Assembly: GCF_029392895.1 (NCBI RefSeq)
Contig: NZ_CP114200.1
Location: 2,263,001-2,327,000 of the forward strand
Direction of reading: 5' to 3'
DNA length: 64,000 bases
Origin: Streptomyces sp. 71268
Lineage (GTDB): Bacteria > Actinomycetota > Actinomycetes > Streptomycetales > Streptomycetaceae
Below, piece after piece: positions 29,409 to 37,799 of this stretch; the stretch's first letter is position 1; each line of letters opens with the position of its first letter. Made by a program: the position numbers and the translations under genes. A model generated the notes under the pieces. It had not been told where the DNA came from, searched no databases, and saw nothing but the letters and a program-made list of their open reading frames with translations.

Positions 29409-31045
29409 CCCGGCGCGCGGCGACGCCAACGGGCCACCGTGTGCAGCGGCCAGGGGGCAGTGACCCCGCTGCTTCCCCGGCTCCCCGGCACTCGGCCCCC
29501 GGTCTCCGGTCCCCGGTCCCGGTCCCCGGTCCCGTGCGAACGGGGCCGGGTCCGGCCGCGTTTCGCCACCGGGACTCGGGCCCTGTACCCGCCCCGCCCC
29601 CTTCTCCTTACTTTCCGCGGAAAACTCCGAGCCGAAATCGCGGCGCCAGGTACCGGGACCAGATACCAACACCGGATATCCGCCGTGCCAACCGCCTCGA
29701 AAAGTGCGTGGAAAAGGCGCTAGGGGTATAGAGAACGGCATTTCCCGAAAGCACCTCGACAGCCCTTTCGTGAGCGGACCGCCACCATTGGCGGGCCACG
29801 TGCCAAGGCGAGTCCCGGAAAGGTCGTGGACCCGAATGCGGAGGCCGGGAGTTCGAGGGCTCGGAAGAAGGAGCGCGGGAGTTCGCGCTCGGGCGACCAC
29901 CGCAGGTGAGAGGCGGACCGACCGACGCCCCCGACGGTCGCGGCTCGCCCGCGTGCGGGTGCGCGCCGCCGCGGAAAGCGAGCGTCCGTTCATGGCACAG
30001 GGGGGGGCGCCAACTCCGCGTTGTTCACGCGCGGCAGGCGGCTTTGCTCACCATGTGGACCACAGTTCGCCCCGGCGCCGGCGGGCGCTCCCCGGCTTCC
30101 CGCCCGCCTCGGCCCGCGCTCCGGGGCGCATTCCGATCGCGGAGACGATCACCGACCGCGCCCGACCACCTCGCGGACCTCGCCGGTGCCGCCGCCTCCG
30201 TGGCACGTCAGCCCGATGGTGCGGGGCGGTGGCCGTCGGGTGAGCCGGGCGACACCGGCTCCCGTTCGCGGCCCTTGCGGGTCTGGCCATAAGTAGCCGA
30301 CGCGCGCACGGCGGCCGATATGTCAAGCCGGTGGCGATCAGTTCGATTGTGAAGCTTCACCATCGAGTCGATATGTCCACTTCGGCCGGGCATCCGCATG
30401 ATAATCTGCTTAAGCGGTCGCGTATTCGGTGACGTGTCGGGAATTCTCACGGCAGAGTCATTGACATGCGGGGCGCGTGGACGACGTCTGATGCATGGGC
30501 ACGTTGACGGATCGACGAACCGCCCAGGGTCGGGGGGAAGGCTTATCTGGCATGCAGCGCAACGACGATCGATCATCCCCATTCCCGGATTGAGCGGTAT
30601 CGCTGGCAGCAGTTCGCCGGCGAGCGAGAACCGCACGGACGCTCGCAAGGTGTTCCACGGAATCCATGGAAATCCCGCGGAGGATGTTTCTGTGCACCGA
30701 AACGGCAAGCACGAGAGTCGACTCACGCACAAGGCGACGACGGCGTACGAGATCGCCCGACACCCCGTCGCCTAGGGTCGCCCCTCTTCCGGGAAACGCA
30801 CGCCGACATCACATCGCCCGCCCCCTCCGGCGTCGTGCTCCACGCGCCGCCGGGACCGACCTTCGCCCCGTTCGCACGCACGGTCAGCGGCTGACGGTGG
30901 AACACGGGGTTGCCCTCGATCACCAGCCCCCGGGACCCGACGAGTTCACGGCTCGTCACCGGGCACCTGGGCGCGGAGTTCCCTCGGCAGCCTCGCCGCC
31001 CCGGCCGCCTCGCACATTCCGAACCCCAGCAGAAAAGGTGTTGAT
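29409..31045. other. Gene-poor region upstream of the dioxygenase/prenyltransferase pair
   Basis: About 1.6 kb without a convincing gene. Several frames stay open, but none has the expected codon pattern or recognisable sequence. From about 29.6 kb, and mostly between 30.29 and 30.78 kb, the base composition is clearly less GC-rich than the neighbours. The stretch contains a long palindrome at 30342-30367. It may hold a promoter region, a small RNA or the remains of a deleted gene. Confidence 0.55.
30342..30367. promoter_or_regulatory. Long imperfect palindrome centred on GTGAAGCTTCAC
   Basis: A perfect 12-bp palindrome (30349-30360) is extended by CGAT/ATCG after one mismatch, then by one A-T and one G-T pair, spanning 26 bases. 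Two copies of GATATGTC flank it (30317-30324 and 30370-30377). It resembles a dimeric regulator operator, but no gene starts close by. Confidence 0.45.
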
Positions 31046-31849
31046 GTGTCGCACAGCGGTGTCATGGACGAAGCAACCGAACTGCAACCGTTCGGGATTG
31101 TCCTCAACAAGCACGAGAGCGGCGCGGACCTGCGGTCCCTTCCGGTCGCGGAGCTCGACGAACTGACGCGGAAGCACCGGGTCGTCGTGTTGCGCGGCCT
31201 GGAGATGCTCCCGAAGGAGGAGCTCGTCGAGTACTGCCGCGAGTGGGGCAAGATCCTGGAATGGGATTTCGGCCCGGTGCTCGACCTCGAAATCAGGGAT
31301 GAGCCGCAGAACTACCTCTTCGCCAAGGGCGACGTGCCCTTCCACTGGGACGGCGCGTTCGCCTCCGCCGTGCCGCGGTTCTTCCTCTTCCAGTGCATCA
31401 CGGCGCCGCCCGCCGGTGGCGGCGGCGAGACCGTCTTCTCCGACACGGTCAGGGTCCTGCGGGAGGCAAGCCCCGAGGACGTCGCGCTCTGGGAGAAGAT
31501 GGAGATCACGTACCGGACGGACAAGGTCGAGCACTACGGCGGCCTGGTCACCACGCCGCTCCTCGGCGAGCACCCGGCAAGCGGCGAGCGCACCATTCGC
31601 TATGCCGAGCCGCTCGACCCGGAGCGTTATCTGAACCCGCTCTTCCTCGACGTGCAGGGCGTTCCGGCCGACCAGGGCAAGGCGGCCCTGGAAGACCTCA
31701 GCACGCGTCTGCACGACCCGGCTGTCTGCTATGCGCACGAATGGCGCGACAACGATATCGTGATCGTGGACAACCACGCGTTGCTGCACGGCCGCAACGC
31801 TTTCCACGGGGATTCCACGCGCCATCTGCAGCGGATTCAGATTCTCTGA
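31046..31849 (+). CDS. TauD/TfdA-family Fe(II)/2-oxoglutarate dioxygenase, PvcB-like
   Basis: A 267-residue non-haem iron oxygenase. The facial triad is visible as His100-x-Asp102 (PFHWDGAF) and His248 (NHALLHGR); an Arg in STRHLQRIQ should bind 2-oxoglutarate. The HREKH-like VVVLRG strand, NYLFAKGDVPFHWDG and ITYRTDKVEHYGG resemble PvcB, which oxidises isonitrile-bearing amino acids. No isonitrile synthase (PvcA type) is in the window. The GTG at 31046 has AAAAGG upstream; ATG 31064 is an alternative. Codon usage is less GC-biased than in neighbours. Probably paired with the prenyltransferase 100 bases downstream. Confidence 0.85.
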   Translation: MSHSGVMDEATELQPFGIVLNKHESGADLRSLPVAELDELTRKHRVVVLRGLEMLPKEELVEYCREWGKILEWDFGPVLDLEIRDEPQNYLFAKGDVPFHWDGAFASAVPRFFLFQCITAPPAGGGGETVFSDTVRVLREASPEDVALWEKMEITYRTDKVEHYGGLVTTPLLGEHPASGERTIRYAEPLDPERYLNPLFLDVQGVPADQGKAALEDLSTRLHDPAVCYAHEWRDNDIVIVDNHALLHGRNAFHGDSTRHLQRIQIL

Positions 31850-31880
31850 GCCGGCAAGTGGGTTAGCACCAGCGCGGTCG

Positions 31881-31936
31881 CACTTCCGTATTTCCGCACT
31901 TCCGCACCTTTGCACTTCTGCACTTCTGCACTTTCG
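31881..31936. repeat. Seven 8-bp CACTTCYG tandem repeats
   Basis: Seven consecutive 8-bp units match CACTTCYG with a few changes. They fill most of the 100-base gap between the dioxygenase and prenyltransferase genes and stop 13 bases before the next ATG, just ahead of its GGGGGA ribosome-binding site. Confidence 0.9.
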
Positions 31937-31949
31937 CAACGGGGGAACC

Positions 31950-32873
31950 ATGATCGAAATCTTTGACGACGTCTCGTACGAGCCCGGGCAGTTTTACGCG
32001 GACCTCCAGAACCTGGCCGACAAGAGGTCCGTTCCGTTCGACGGCGCCATGGTGCGCAAGAGTCTCGACGTTTTCGCGAAGGAAATTGACCGTTCCGTCG
32101 TCCAGACGAAGACCACGACCAAGCCGGGAGACGGTCTCTACTACCGTTTCTTCTACAAGTGGGAAAACGATCTGGTCGACATCGCGCGTCGAAACGACCT
32201 GCTGCGGCGTGGCACCGAACCGATCGACCGGCTCCAGCGCGAGGTGCTCGACACGTTCAGCAATGCCACACAGGCTGGACTGGATTTCGAAGCGGGGCGC
32301 GGCCTGGCAAAGGTGTGGACGTTCACGGGAGTGCGACCGATCGAGGACCTCTTCGGGCTCTCGGCGATACCCGAGTCGGTTCCCGCGCACGCCGAGTTCT
32401 TCGCCCGGCACGGTCTGCGCAGGGCGTTCTTCGTCGCCTCCGACTTCCACGGTGAGACGATGAACCTCTATCCCGTCATCGAGCCCGAGTGCAGGAACGC
32501 GGAATGGCTGCGCAAGCTCGTGGACGAGACCAGCGGATCGCTCGCCGACGCGCCGGACTACGGCAAGATGATGGGCTCCCTGGCCAGGACGGGATGCCTG
32601 GGCATGACCTTCAGTTGGCGCAGCCCCGAACTGCACCGCTGGGCGCTGTACAGCCTGAACGCCCCGACCGGTGACGGTTCCGAGTTGCTGCCCGCGCTGC
32701 CGGGGACGTTGGCCGAGTTCGACGACCAGGCGCCGACGCTCAACGCCGATCCGCAGCGGAACGTCGCCTGGTCGTTCGGCAAGGCGGGCTTCTACACCAA
32801 GTTGGAGAAGAGCTACGCGAAGGACGCCAACTACTTCCTGACCACCGAGATGGGCTGCGACCTCAGTCGCTGA
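31950..32873 (+). CDS. Aromatic prenyltransferase, ABBA (CloQ/NphB) family
   Basis: A 307-residue soluble prenyltransferase of the PT-barrel fold, transferring a prenyl group from its diphosphate to an aromatic ring. Family traits are the early FYADLQNLADKRSVPF segment, KPGDGLYYRFFYKW, AGRGLAKVWTFTGVRPIEDL, and the C-terminal NVAWSFGKAGFYTKLEKSYA with the Lys/Tyr residues that contact the diphosphate. There is no Asp-rich metal motif, as expected. The ATG at 31950 has GGGGGA upstream. The acceptor is unknown; with the dioxygenase it suggests an oxidised, prenylated aromatic product. Confidence 0.92.
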   Translation: MIEIFDDVSYEPGQFYADLQNLADKRSVPFDGAMVRKSLDVFAKEIDRSVVQTKTTTKPGDGLYYRFFYKWENDLVDIARRNDLLRRGTEPIDRLQREVLDTFSNATQAGLDFEAGRGLAKVWTFTGVRPIEDLFGLSAIPESVPAHAEFFARHGLRRAFFVASDFHGETMNLYPVIEPECRNAEWLRKLVDETSGSLADAPDYGKMMGSLARTGCLGMTFSWRSPELHRWALYSLNAPTGDGSELLPALPGTLAEFDDQAPTLNADPQRNVAWSFGKAGFYTKLEKSYAKDANYFLTTEMGCDLSR

Positions 32874-33091
32874 CCCTCGGGCCACAGGGAGCGGGTAGCG
32901 CCCTCGCCCCGCCCGGCCGAGCGTGCCGTGTCATGCGTGCGGAGCCGCCCCCGTCAGCCGGACGGGGGCGGCTCTCTCGCGTCCGAGGAGCGGTGGCGTG
33001 CGCTCCGAGGCGTACGGGGGCGCGCGGAACACTCCGCCAGCGCTGCCCGCTGACGGGGCGCCACGAAGGGCGCGGGCCCCGGCACCGCTCA

Positions 33092-33649
33092 TCACGCACC
33101 GGCCCGCTCCGTTCCCGCCGCCTCCCCTGCCGCCTCCCCCGCCGCAGCCCGCCCTGCCTCCGCGCCCGCTGTCTCCGCCGCCTCCTCCGCCGCCCGCGCG
33201 GCGCGTACCGCCCGGTGCTGCGCCAGCTCGTGGCGGACCAGCACGGTGCCGGCGCACAGCGTGGCGCCGGCGAGGGCGACGTACACGCTCGGGTTGACCC
33301 AGCCCGGCACGGCGTCGAACGTGCCGTCGGTCCACCGGCACTGGGCCCGCAACGGGAACGGCGCCACCTCGCGCGAGAGCACCGCCGCGCCCTCGGGCAC
33401 GCCGCCGCTGGCCGAGCGTTCCGCCGCGCACACCACGCGGGCGTCGCTGTCGATGGCGGTGGCCTCGTAGATGCCGTAGCCGTACGCGAGGCTGGCGAGC
33501 AGCGCGCACAGCAGCGCTCCGTCGCCCCACCACCGCGCGTGGTGCGTCCACAGCGACCCGATCCTCGCGCGCGTGCTGATCGACGCGCACAGACAGGTGG
33601 CCAACGTCAGGGCCACGACAAGCGTCGTCAGCGGCACCCACCCCGGCAT
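33092..33649 (-). CDS. Hypothetical membrane protein
   Basis: A 185-residue protein not recognised. It has three hydrophobic helices (about 5-22, 42-60 and 120-140), an extracytoplasmic loop with two Cys (CAAER and CRWTDGTF) between helices 2 and 3, and an Ala/Glu-rich C-terminal tail. The codon pattern supports it as real. It faces the dioxygenase/prenyltransferase genes tail to tail. Confidence 0.65.
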   Translation of the reverse strand: MPGWVPLTTLVVALTLATCLCASISTRARIGSLWTHHARWWGDGALLCALLASLAYGYGIYEATAIDSDARVVCAAERSASGGVPEGAAVLSREVAPFPLRAQCRWTDGTFDAVPGWVNPSVYVALAGATLCAGTVLVRHELAQHRAVRAARAAEEAAETAGAEAGRAAAGEAAGEAAGTERAGA

Positions 33650-34002
33650 CGTCCGCCCCCTCCCCCGTGGAACCGCACGTCAGCGGCGTGCCGATCACCG
33701 TACTCGGCGGCACGACCGACGCCCGCCGGCCCCTGTCGCGCCGCGCTACCAGCGGCGCGGTCCGCGCGCCCGCACCGGGCGGCCGGCGGACCCCCAGCTC
33801 CCCCGGCCCGACCGGATCGTGACCCGTGAACTCCCCCTGAATGTCGTGCCGTTGCTGGTGAGCCCGCGGGGGGCGGCCCGTATGCTCGTTCGTGGCCGTC
33901 ACCCGGGCGGCCCCTCCCGTCGCATGCGGTTGCTGGAGGCACGGCGAATCGGTGCTGGCGTCCTCCCACAGGCACGCCCTGAGTGATTCCAACGGAGGGC
34001 CC
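33650..34002. other. Spacer between membrane protein and deaminase genes
   Basis: About 350 bases that must hold two divergent promoters. I see no gene, no strong hairpin and no repeat here. A ribosome-binding site (GGAGG) precedes the deaminase ATG at 34003. Confidence 0.5.
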
Positions 34003-34503
34003 ATGACGAGCAGCGGCGCGTCCTCACACGCCTTCGGGGCCCCGGGGCCCGGCGGCGCCGTCACCACCGCGGACCGGGCCTGGCTCGCGCTCGCCTGCCG
34101 ACTGGCGCGGGCGAGTCCGCGCTCGGCGACGGCGTACAGTGTCGGGGCGGTCATCGTCGCCGCCGACGGCACCGAGCTGGCGCGCGGGTACGCGCGGGAG
34201 CTGGACCCGAACGACCACGCCGAGGAAGGCGCGTTGCGCAAGCTCGACGCGGACGATCCGCAGGTGGCGACGGCCACGCTCTACGTCTCCCTGGAGCCCT
34301 GCGCCCACCGGACCTCCCGGCCCCGGTCGTGCGCGGGGCTCCTCACGGCGGCCGGCATCGGGCGCGTGGTCACGGCCCGGCGCACGCCCGCGCCGGACGG
34401 GGCGGACGGGGCGGGGCCGCTGGCGGCGGCGGGCGTCACGGTCCTGGAGCTGGCCGAGTACGGGCCGGCCGCGATGGCGCCCAACCTGCATCTGCTCGGC
34501 TGA
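34003..34503 (+). CDS. Cytidine/deoxycytidylate deaminase family protein (RibD N-domain-like)
   Basis: A 166-residue zinc deaminase. Zinc and proton-relay residues are His72-Ala-Glu74 (DHAEEGAL) and Cys100/Cys110 in SLEPCAHRTSRPRSC; the long gap between the cysteines is typical of RibD pyrimidine deaminases. The C-terminal LLTAAGIGRVVTA strand and VTVLELAEYG also fit RibD. The reductase domain is absent, so it is a stand-alone deaminase. The ATG at 34003 has GGAGG upstream. Substrate unknown. Confidence 0.85.
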   Translation: MTSSGASSHAFGAPGPGGAVTTADRAWLALACRLARASPRSATAYSVGAVIVAADGTELARGYARELDPNDHAEEGALRKLDADDPQVATATLYVSLEPCAHRTSRPRSCAGLLTAAGIGRVVTARRTPAPDGADGAGPLAAAGVTVLELAEYGPAAMAPNLHLLG

Positions 34504-34658
34504 ACGGAGCACGGCGGGAACGGAGGACGCCGGCCAGGCGACGAGACGGGGCTGGCGGCGACCGGACCCGATCGGACGTGTTCGGGATGCCCCCGCTCCT
34601 GGGCAGAGATGGACCGTTGAGCCGAGCTGGGTGCAGGACCGGGTGAAGGAGTCGCCTC

Positions 34659-36683
34659 GTGCCGTCTGACGTAGCCGCCCCCGTACCACGCCAGGAACCG
34701 CCGCCCACGGGCACCGGCGCCACCCGGCCCGCGCCGCGCCGCTCCGGCCGACCGCGCCGGCGCGGGGCCCGGGGCGCGCTGGCCGTCGTCGCGCTGGGTC
34801 TCGTCGCGACGTGCGTGCTCGGCTCCGCGCCCGCGTCGGCCACCGGCCCGGACGCCACGCACCCGGCGGCCGGCGGCACGGCGGCCATCGGCACGACCGG
34901 CACGGAGCCGCGCACCGGACCACGGACGGAGCCGCGCACGGGGCCGAACGCGGTACGGGGTACGGGGCGGGGCACGGAGCGGGGCCGCTCCGGGCGGGCC
35001 CACCACGACGTGCTGTTCATCGGGGCCCACCCGGACGACGAGTACGCGTCGCTGTCCACCTTCGGGCAGTGGCGCGAGCGGGACGGGCTGTCCACCGGCG
35101 TCGTGACGATCACCCGCGGCGAGGGCGGCGGCAACGCCGCCGGGCCGCAGGAGGGCGCCCCGCTCGGGCTGCTGCGGGAGCGCGAGGAGCGCGATGCGGT
35201 GCGCCACGCGGGCCTGCGCGACGTGTTCTACCTGGACAAGCCGGACTTCTGGTACACTCTCTCGGCGCCGCTCACCGCCCGCGTCTGGGACGGGCCGCCC
35301 CGCGCGGCGGACACGTTGGAGCGGCTGGTGCGACTGGTGCGCGCCACTACCCCGCGGACCATCGTGACGATGGACCCGCGCCCCTTCGACCAGCACGGCG
35401 CCCACCAACTCGCCGGCCGGCTGGCCGTCGAGGCGTTCCAGCTCGCCGCCGACCCCACGGCCTTCCCGCACCAGATCACCCGCGAGGGGTACCGCCCCTG
35501 GCAGCCGTCGCGACTGCTCGCGCAGAACTGGCGACTGCGGGGGCCCACCGGGCCCGCCTGCGCCACGACCGAGCCGCGCGACCCGGCGACGGGGCTGCCA
35601 CAGCAGGGCGTGTGGGAGGGCGCGTGGTCCTCGCGGCACCGCACCACCTGGGCGCAGCAGGAGCGCACGGCCGCGCGCGAGTACGTCTCGCAGGGCTTCG
35701 GCGCGCTGCCCGAGAAGATCACCACCCCGCGCGAGAAGCTGGGCTGTGACTGGTTCTCGGTCCTGGCCGAGGACGGTGAGCCGGTGCGCGCGCCGGTGCG
35801 CCCGCAGCGGGACCTGCGCCCGGTGTTCGCCGAGTTCCGCGCGTGGGCCGAGCGGGTCGGCATGCCGTGGCTGGCCAACGGGGCGCAGCCGGCCTACCCG
35901 GCCGCCCCCGCCACCACGGTCCCGGCCGTGGCCACCCCTCCCACCGTGGACGGCGCCGCCGGGCCCGGCGAGTACGGGGCCGGCGAGGAGTTGTCGCTCA
36001 CGCACTGGCAGGGCGAGCGGTGCGCGGCCGCTGACTGCGCGGCCTCGGCCCGGTTCGTACGGCACGGGGACGACCTGTACGCCACGGTGCGGGTCGCCGA
36101 CGACGTACGGGGCGCCGCGTTGGAGGCGAGCGACTGCAAGCGGCACTGGCGTACCGACGCGGTGGAGTTCGCGCTCGACCCGCGGGGTGCCTCCGACGAC
36201 ACCTCGACCACGTTCAAGGCCGCGGTGCTGCCCTTCACCGCCGACGGCGGCGCGTGCGCGGCCCGGGACGCCGACCAGCACCAGGGGCCGGCCGCGACGA
36301 CGGCCCCCGGGATGGAGTGGGCGGCCCGGGTCAGCCAGGGGCCGTACAGCGGCTACACCGTCGAGGTGAGGATCCCGTTGCGGCTGCTGCCCGCCCCCGT
36401 GGACCCGGCGGCCCTGACGGCCAACGTGCTGGTCTACGACTCCGACACGGCGGACAGGACCGGCCAGAGCCGACTGGCCTGGTCGGCGTACGGCAGCGCG
36501 CAGGCGGACCCGTACGTGTGGGGCGCGGCGGGGCTCGCGGGGTACGCGCCGCCCGGTGGGCAGCCGGTGCGCGAACCGGTCATTCCGCTGGAGGCCGCGC
36601 GCAGCCGGGACTCGCTGCCGTCCGTCTTGCAGAGCCTGCGCACCGGCGTCCCGCTCGCCGCCGGCCCGCGCGTGTCGCGCTGA
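34659..36683 (+). CDS. Secreted PIG-L family deacetylase with CBM9-like C-terminal domain
   Basis: A 674-residue exported protein. An Arg-rich n-region and helix (GALAVVALGLVATCVLG) form a signal peptide ending near ASA. A Thr/Arg/Gly-rich linker follows. The PIG-L (LmbE-like) domain begins VLFIGAHPDDEYASLS, the zinc-binding AHPDDE motif, and includes DQHGAHQLAGRLA. From about residue 430 a beta-sandwich like family-9 carbohydrate-binding modules follows (TPPTVDGAAGPGEYG; WRTDAVEFALDP). It should remove N-acetyl groups from an extracellular glycan. The GTG at 34659 has AAGGAG upstream. Part of the linker is encoded by the dispersed GGCACGG/GTACGGGG repeat. Confidence 0.88.
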   Translation: MPSDVAAPVPRQEPPPTGTGATRPAPRRSGRPRRRGARGALAVVALGLVATCVLGSAPASATGPDATHPAAGGTAAIGTTGTEPRTGPRTEPRTGPNAVRGTGRGTERGRSGRAHHDVLFIGAHPDDEYASLSTFGQWRERDGLSTGVVTITRGEGGGNAAGPQEGAPLGLLREREERDAVRHAGLRDVFYLDKPDFWYTLSAPLTARVWDGPPRAADTLERLVRLVRATTPRTIVTMDPRPFDQHGAHQLAGRLAVEAFQLAADPTAFPHQITREGYRPWQPSRLLAQNWRLRGPTGPACATTEPRDPATGLPQQGVWEGAWSSRHRTTWAQQERTAAREYVSQGFGALPEKITTPREKLGCDWFSVLAEDGEPVRAPVRPQRDLRPVFAEFRAWAERVGMPWLANGAQPAYPAAPATTVPAVATPPTVDGAAGPGEYGAGEELSLTHWQGERCAAADCAASARFVRHGDDLYATVRVADDVRGAALEASDCKRHWRTDAVEFALDPRGASDDTSTTFKAAVLPFTADGGACAARDADQHQGPAATTAPGMEWAARVSQGPYSGYTVEVRIPLRLLPAPVDPAALTANVLVYDSDTADRTGQSRLAWSAYGSAQADPYVWGAAGLAGYAPPGGQPVREPVIPLEAARSRDSLPSVLQSLRTGVPLAAGPRVSR

Positions 36684-36809
36684 ACCCGGGGCGGTCGTCG
36701 CCGAGCCGGCGATGACCGCCCCGGGAGGCCGGGCGGGGGACGGGGCGTGGCGTCACTCGGTGCGGACCGTGAACTTCCGTAACGATGCCCGGTTGCATAG
36801 AGTCCGCCC

Positions 36810-37799
36810 ATGGAACTGGAGTTCCGGCACTTGCGGGTGGTGCGGGCCATCGCGGACCACGGGACCCTGACGGCCGCGGCGGCCGAACTGGGCATGACCC
36901 AGCCTTCGGTGACCGAGGCCCTGCGGCGCGCGGAGCGGATCACCGGCGCGCCCCTGTTCCGCCGCGACGCGCACGGCGCGGTGCCCACCCCGCTCGGCGA
37001 GTTGCTCGCCGCGCACGCGGGGACGGTGCTCACCGCGATGGACCGGCTGGCCGCCGCCACCGCCCGGCACCAGGCGGGCACCCTGCCGTCGTCGGTGCGG
37101 TTCGGCTGCACGCCGGGGCTGTTGGTGGCGCATCTGACGGTGGTGGCGCCGCAGGTGCTCGGCACCTCGGTCGAGACGCGCACGGGGAACGACCCGGCGG
37201 TGCAACTGGCCCTGTTGGCCGACCGGCGCGTCGAGGCGGCCCTGATCGCGGGCAACCCGGGGCCGCGGGCGCCCGCAGGGACGGGCATCGAGTGCGCCGT
37301 GGTCTCCGTCGAGCCGTTGTTCGTCGCCGTGGCCAGTGGGCACCGGCTGGCCGGCGAGGTGGAGATCGAGTTGGCCGAACTGGCCGACGAGACCTGGTGC
37401 GTGGCCGACGGCCCGCGCAGCGAGGGCGTGCGCCACCTGGACCAGCGCTGCCGGGAGGCCGGGTTCACGCCGTGCGTGCGGCAGGCCGACTACACCTCGG
37501 CCTTCCAGCTCGCCGAACTCGCCCAGGCGGTGCTGCCCATGATGCCGGGCAACCGGCCGCGCACGGGGCTGACCATGGTGCCGCTGCGCGGCTCCCCGCT
37601 GCGGCAGCGCACCAGTCTGTTCTGGCACGCCGACGGGCCGCTGAGCGAGTCCCTGGTCGAGGGGGTGTGGCGGGAGCTGGTGCGGGCGCAGCACGAGATC
37701 GTCGAGCGGACGCCGGTGTATCAGGCGTGGCTGGAGCGCCACCCGGAGTGGGGGACGACGCCCCCGCGGATGGTGGCGGAGTACGCGCCGGGGGCGTAG
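36810..37799 (+). CDS. LysR-family transcriptional regulator (1)
   Basis: A 329-residue regulator. The winged helix-turn-helix is residues 1-60 (FRHLRVVRAIADHGTLTAAA; MTQPSVTEALRRAERITG), followed by a substrate-binding domain. Target and ligand are unknown. It converges with the second LysR gene; their 3' ends overlap by 79 bases on opposite strands. Confidence 0.92.
   Translation: MELEFRHLRVVRAIADHGTLTAAAAELGMTQPSVTEALRRAERITGAPLFRRDAHGAVPTPLGELLAAHAGTVLTAMDRLAAATARHQAGTLPSSVRFGCTPGLLVAHLTVVAPQVLGTSVETRTGNDPAVQLALLADRRVEAALIAGNPGPRAPAGTGIECAVVSVEPLFVAVASGHRLAGEVEIELAELADETWCVADGPRSEGVRHLDQRCREAGFTPCVRQADYTSAFQLAELAQAVLPMMPGNRPRTGLTMVPLRGSPLRQRTSLFWHADGPLSESLVEGVWRELVRAQHEIVERTPVYQAWLERHPEWGTTPPRMVAEYAPGA

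Noticed and set aside
25352..29731. A very long open frame on the plus strand (1459 codons)
   Set aside because: It runs antisense to the SARP gene and through the SDR and MFS genes in other frames; its translation is Arg/Pro-rich nonsense typical of shadow frames in GC-rich DNA.
31044..31046. ATG two bases before the dioxygenase GTG
   Set aside because: It is in another frame and does not lead into the dioxygenase sequence; the GTG at 31046 or ATG at 31064 does.
30208..31166. Several open frames on both strands in the gene-poor stretch
   Set aside because: None has recognisable domains, proper ribosome-binding sites or the expected third-position pattern.
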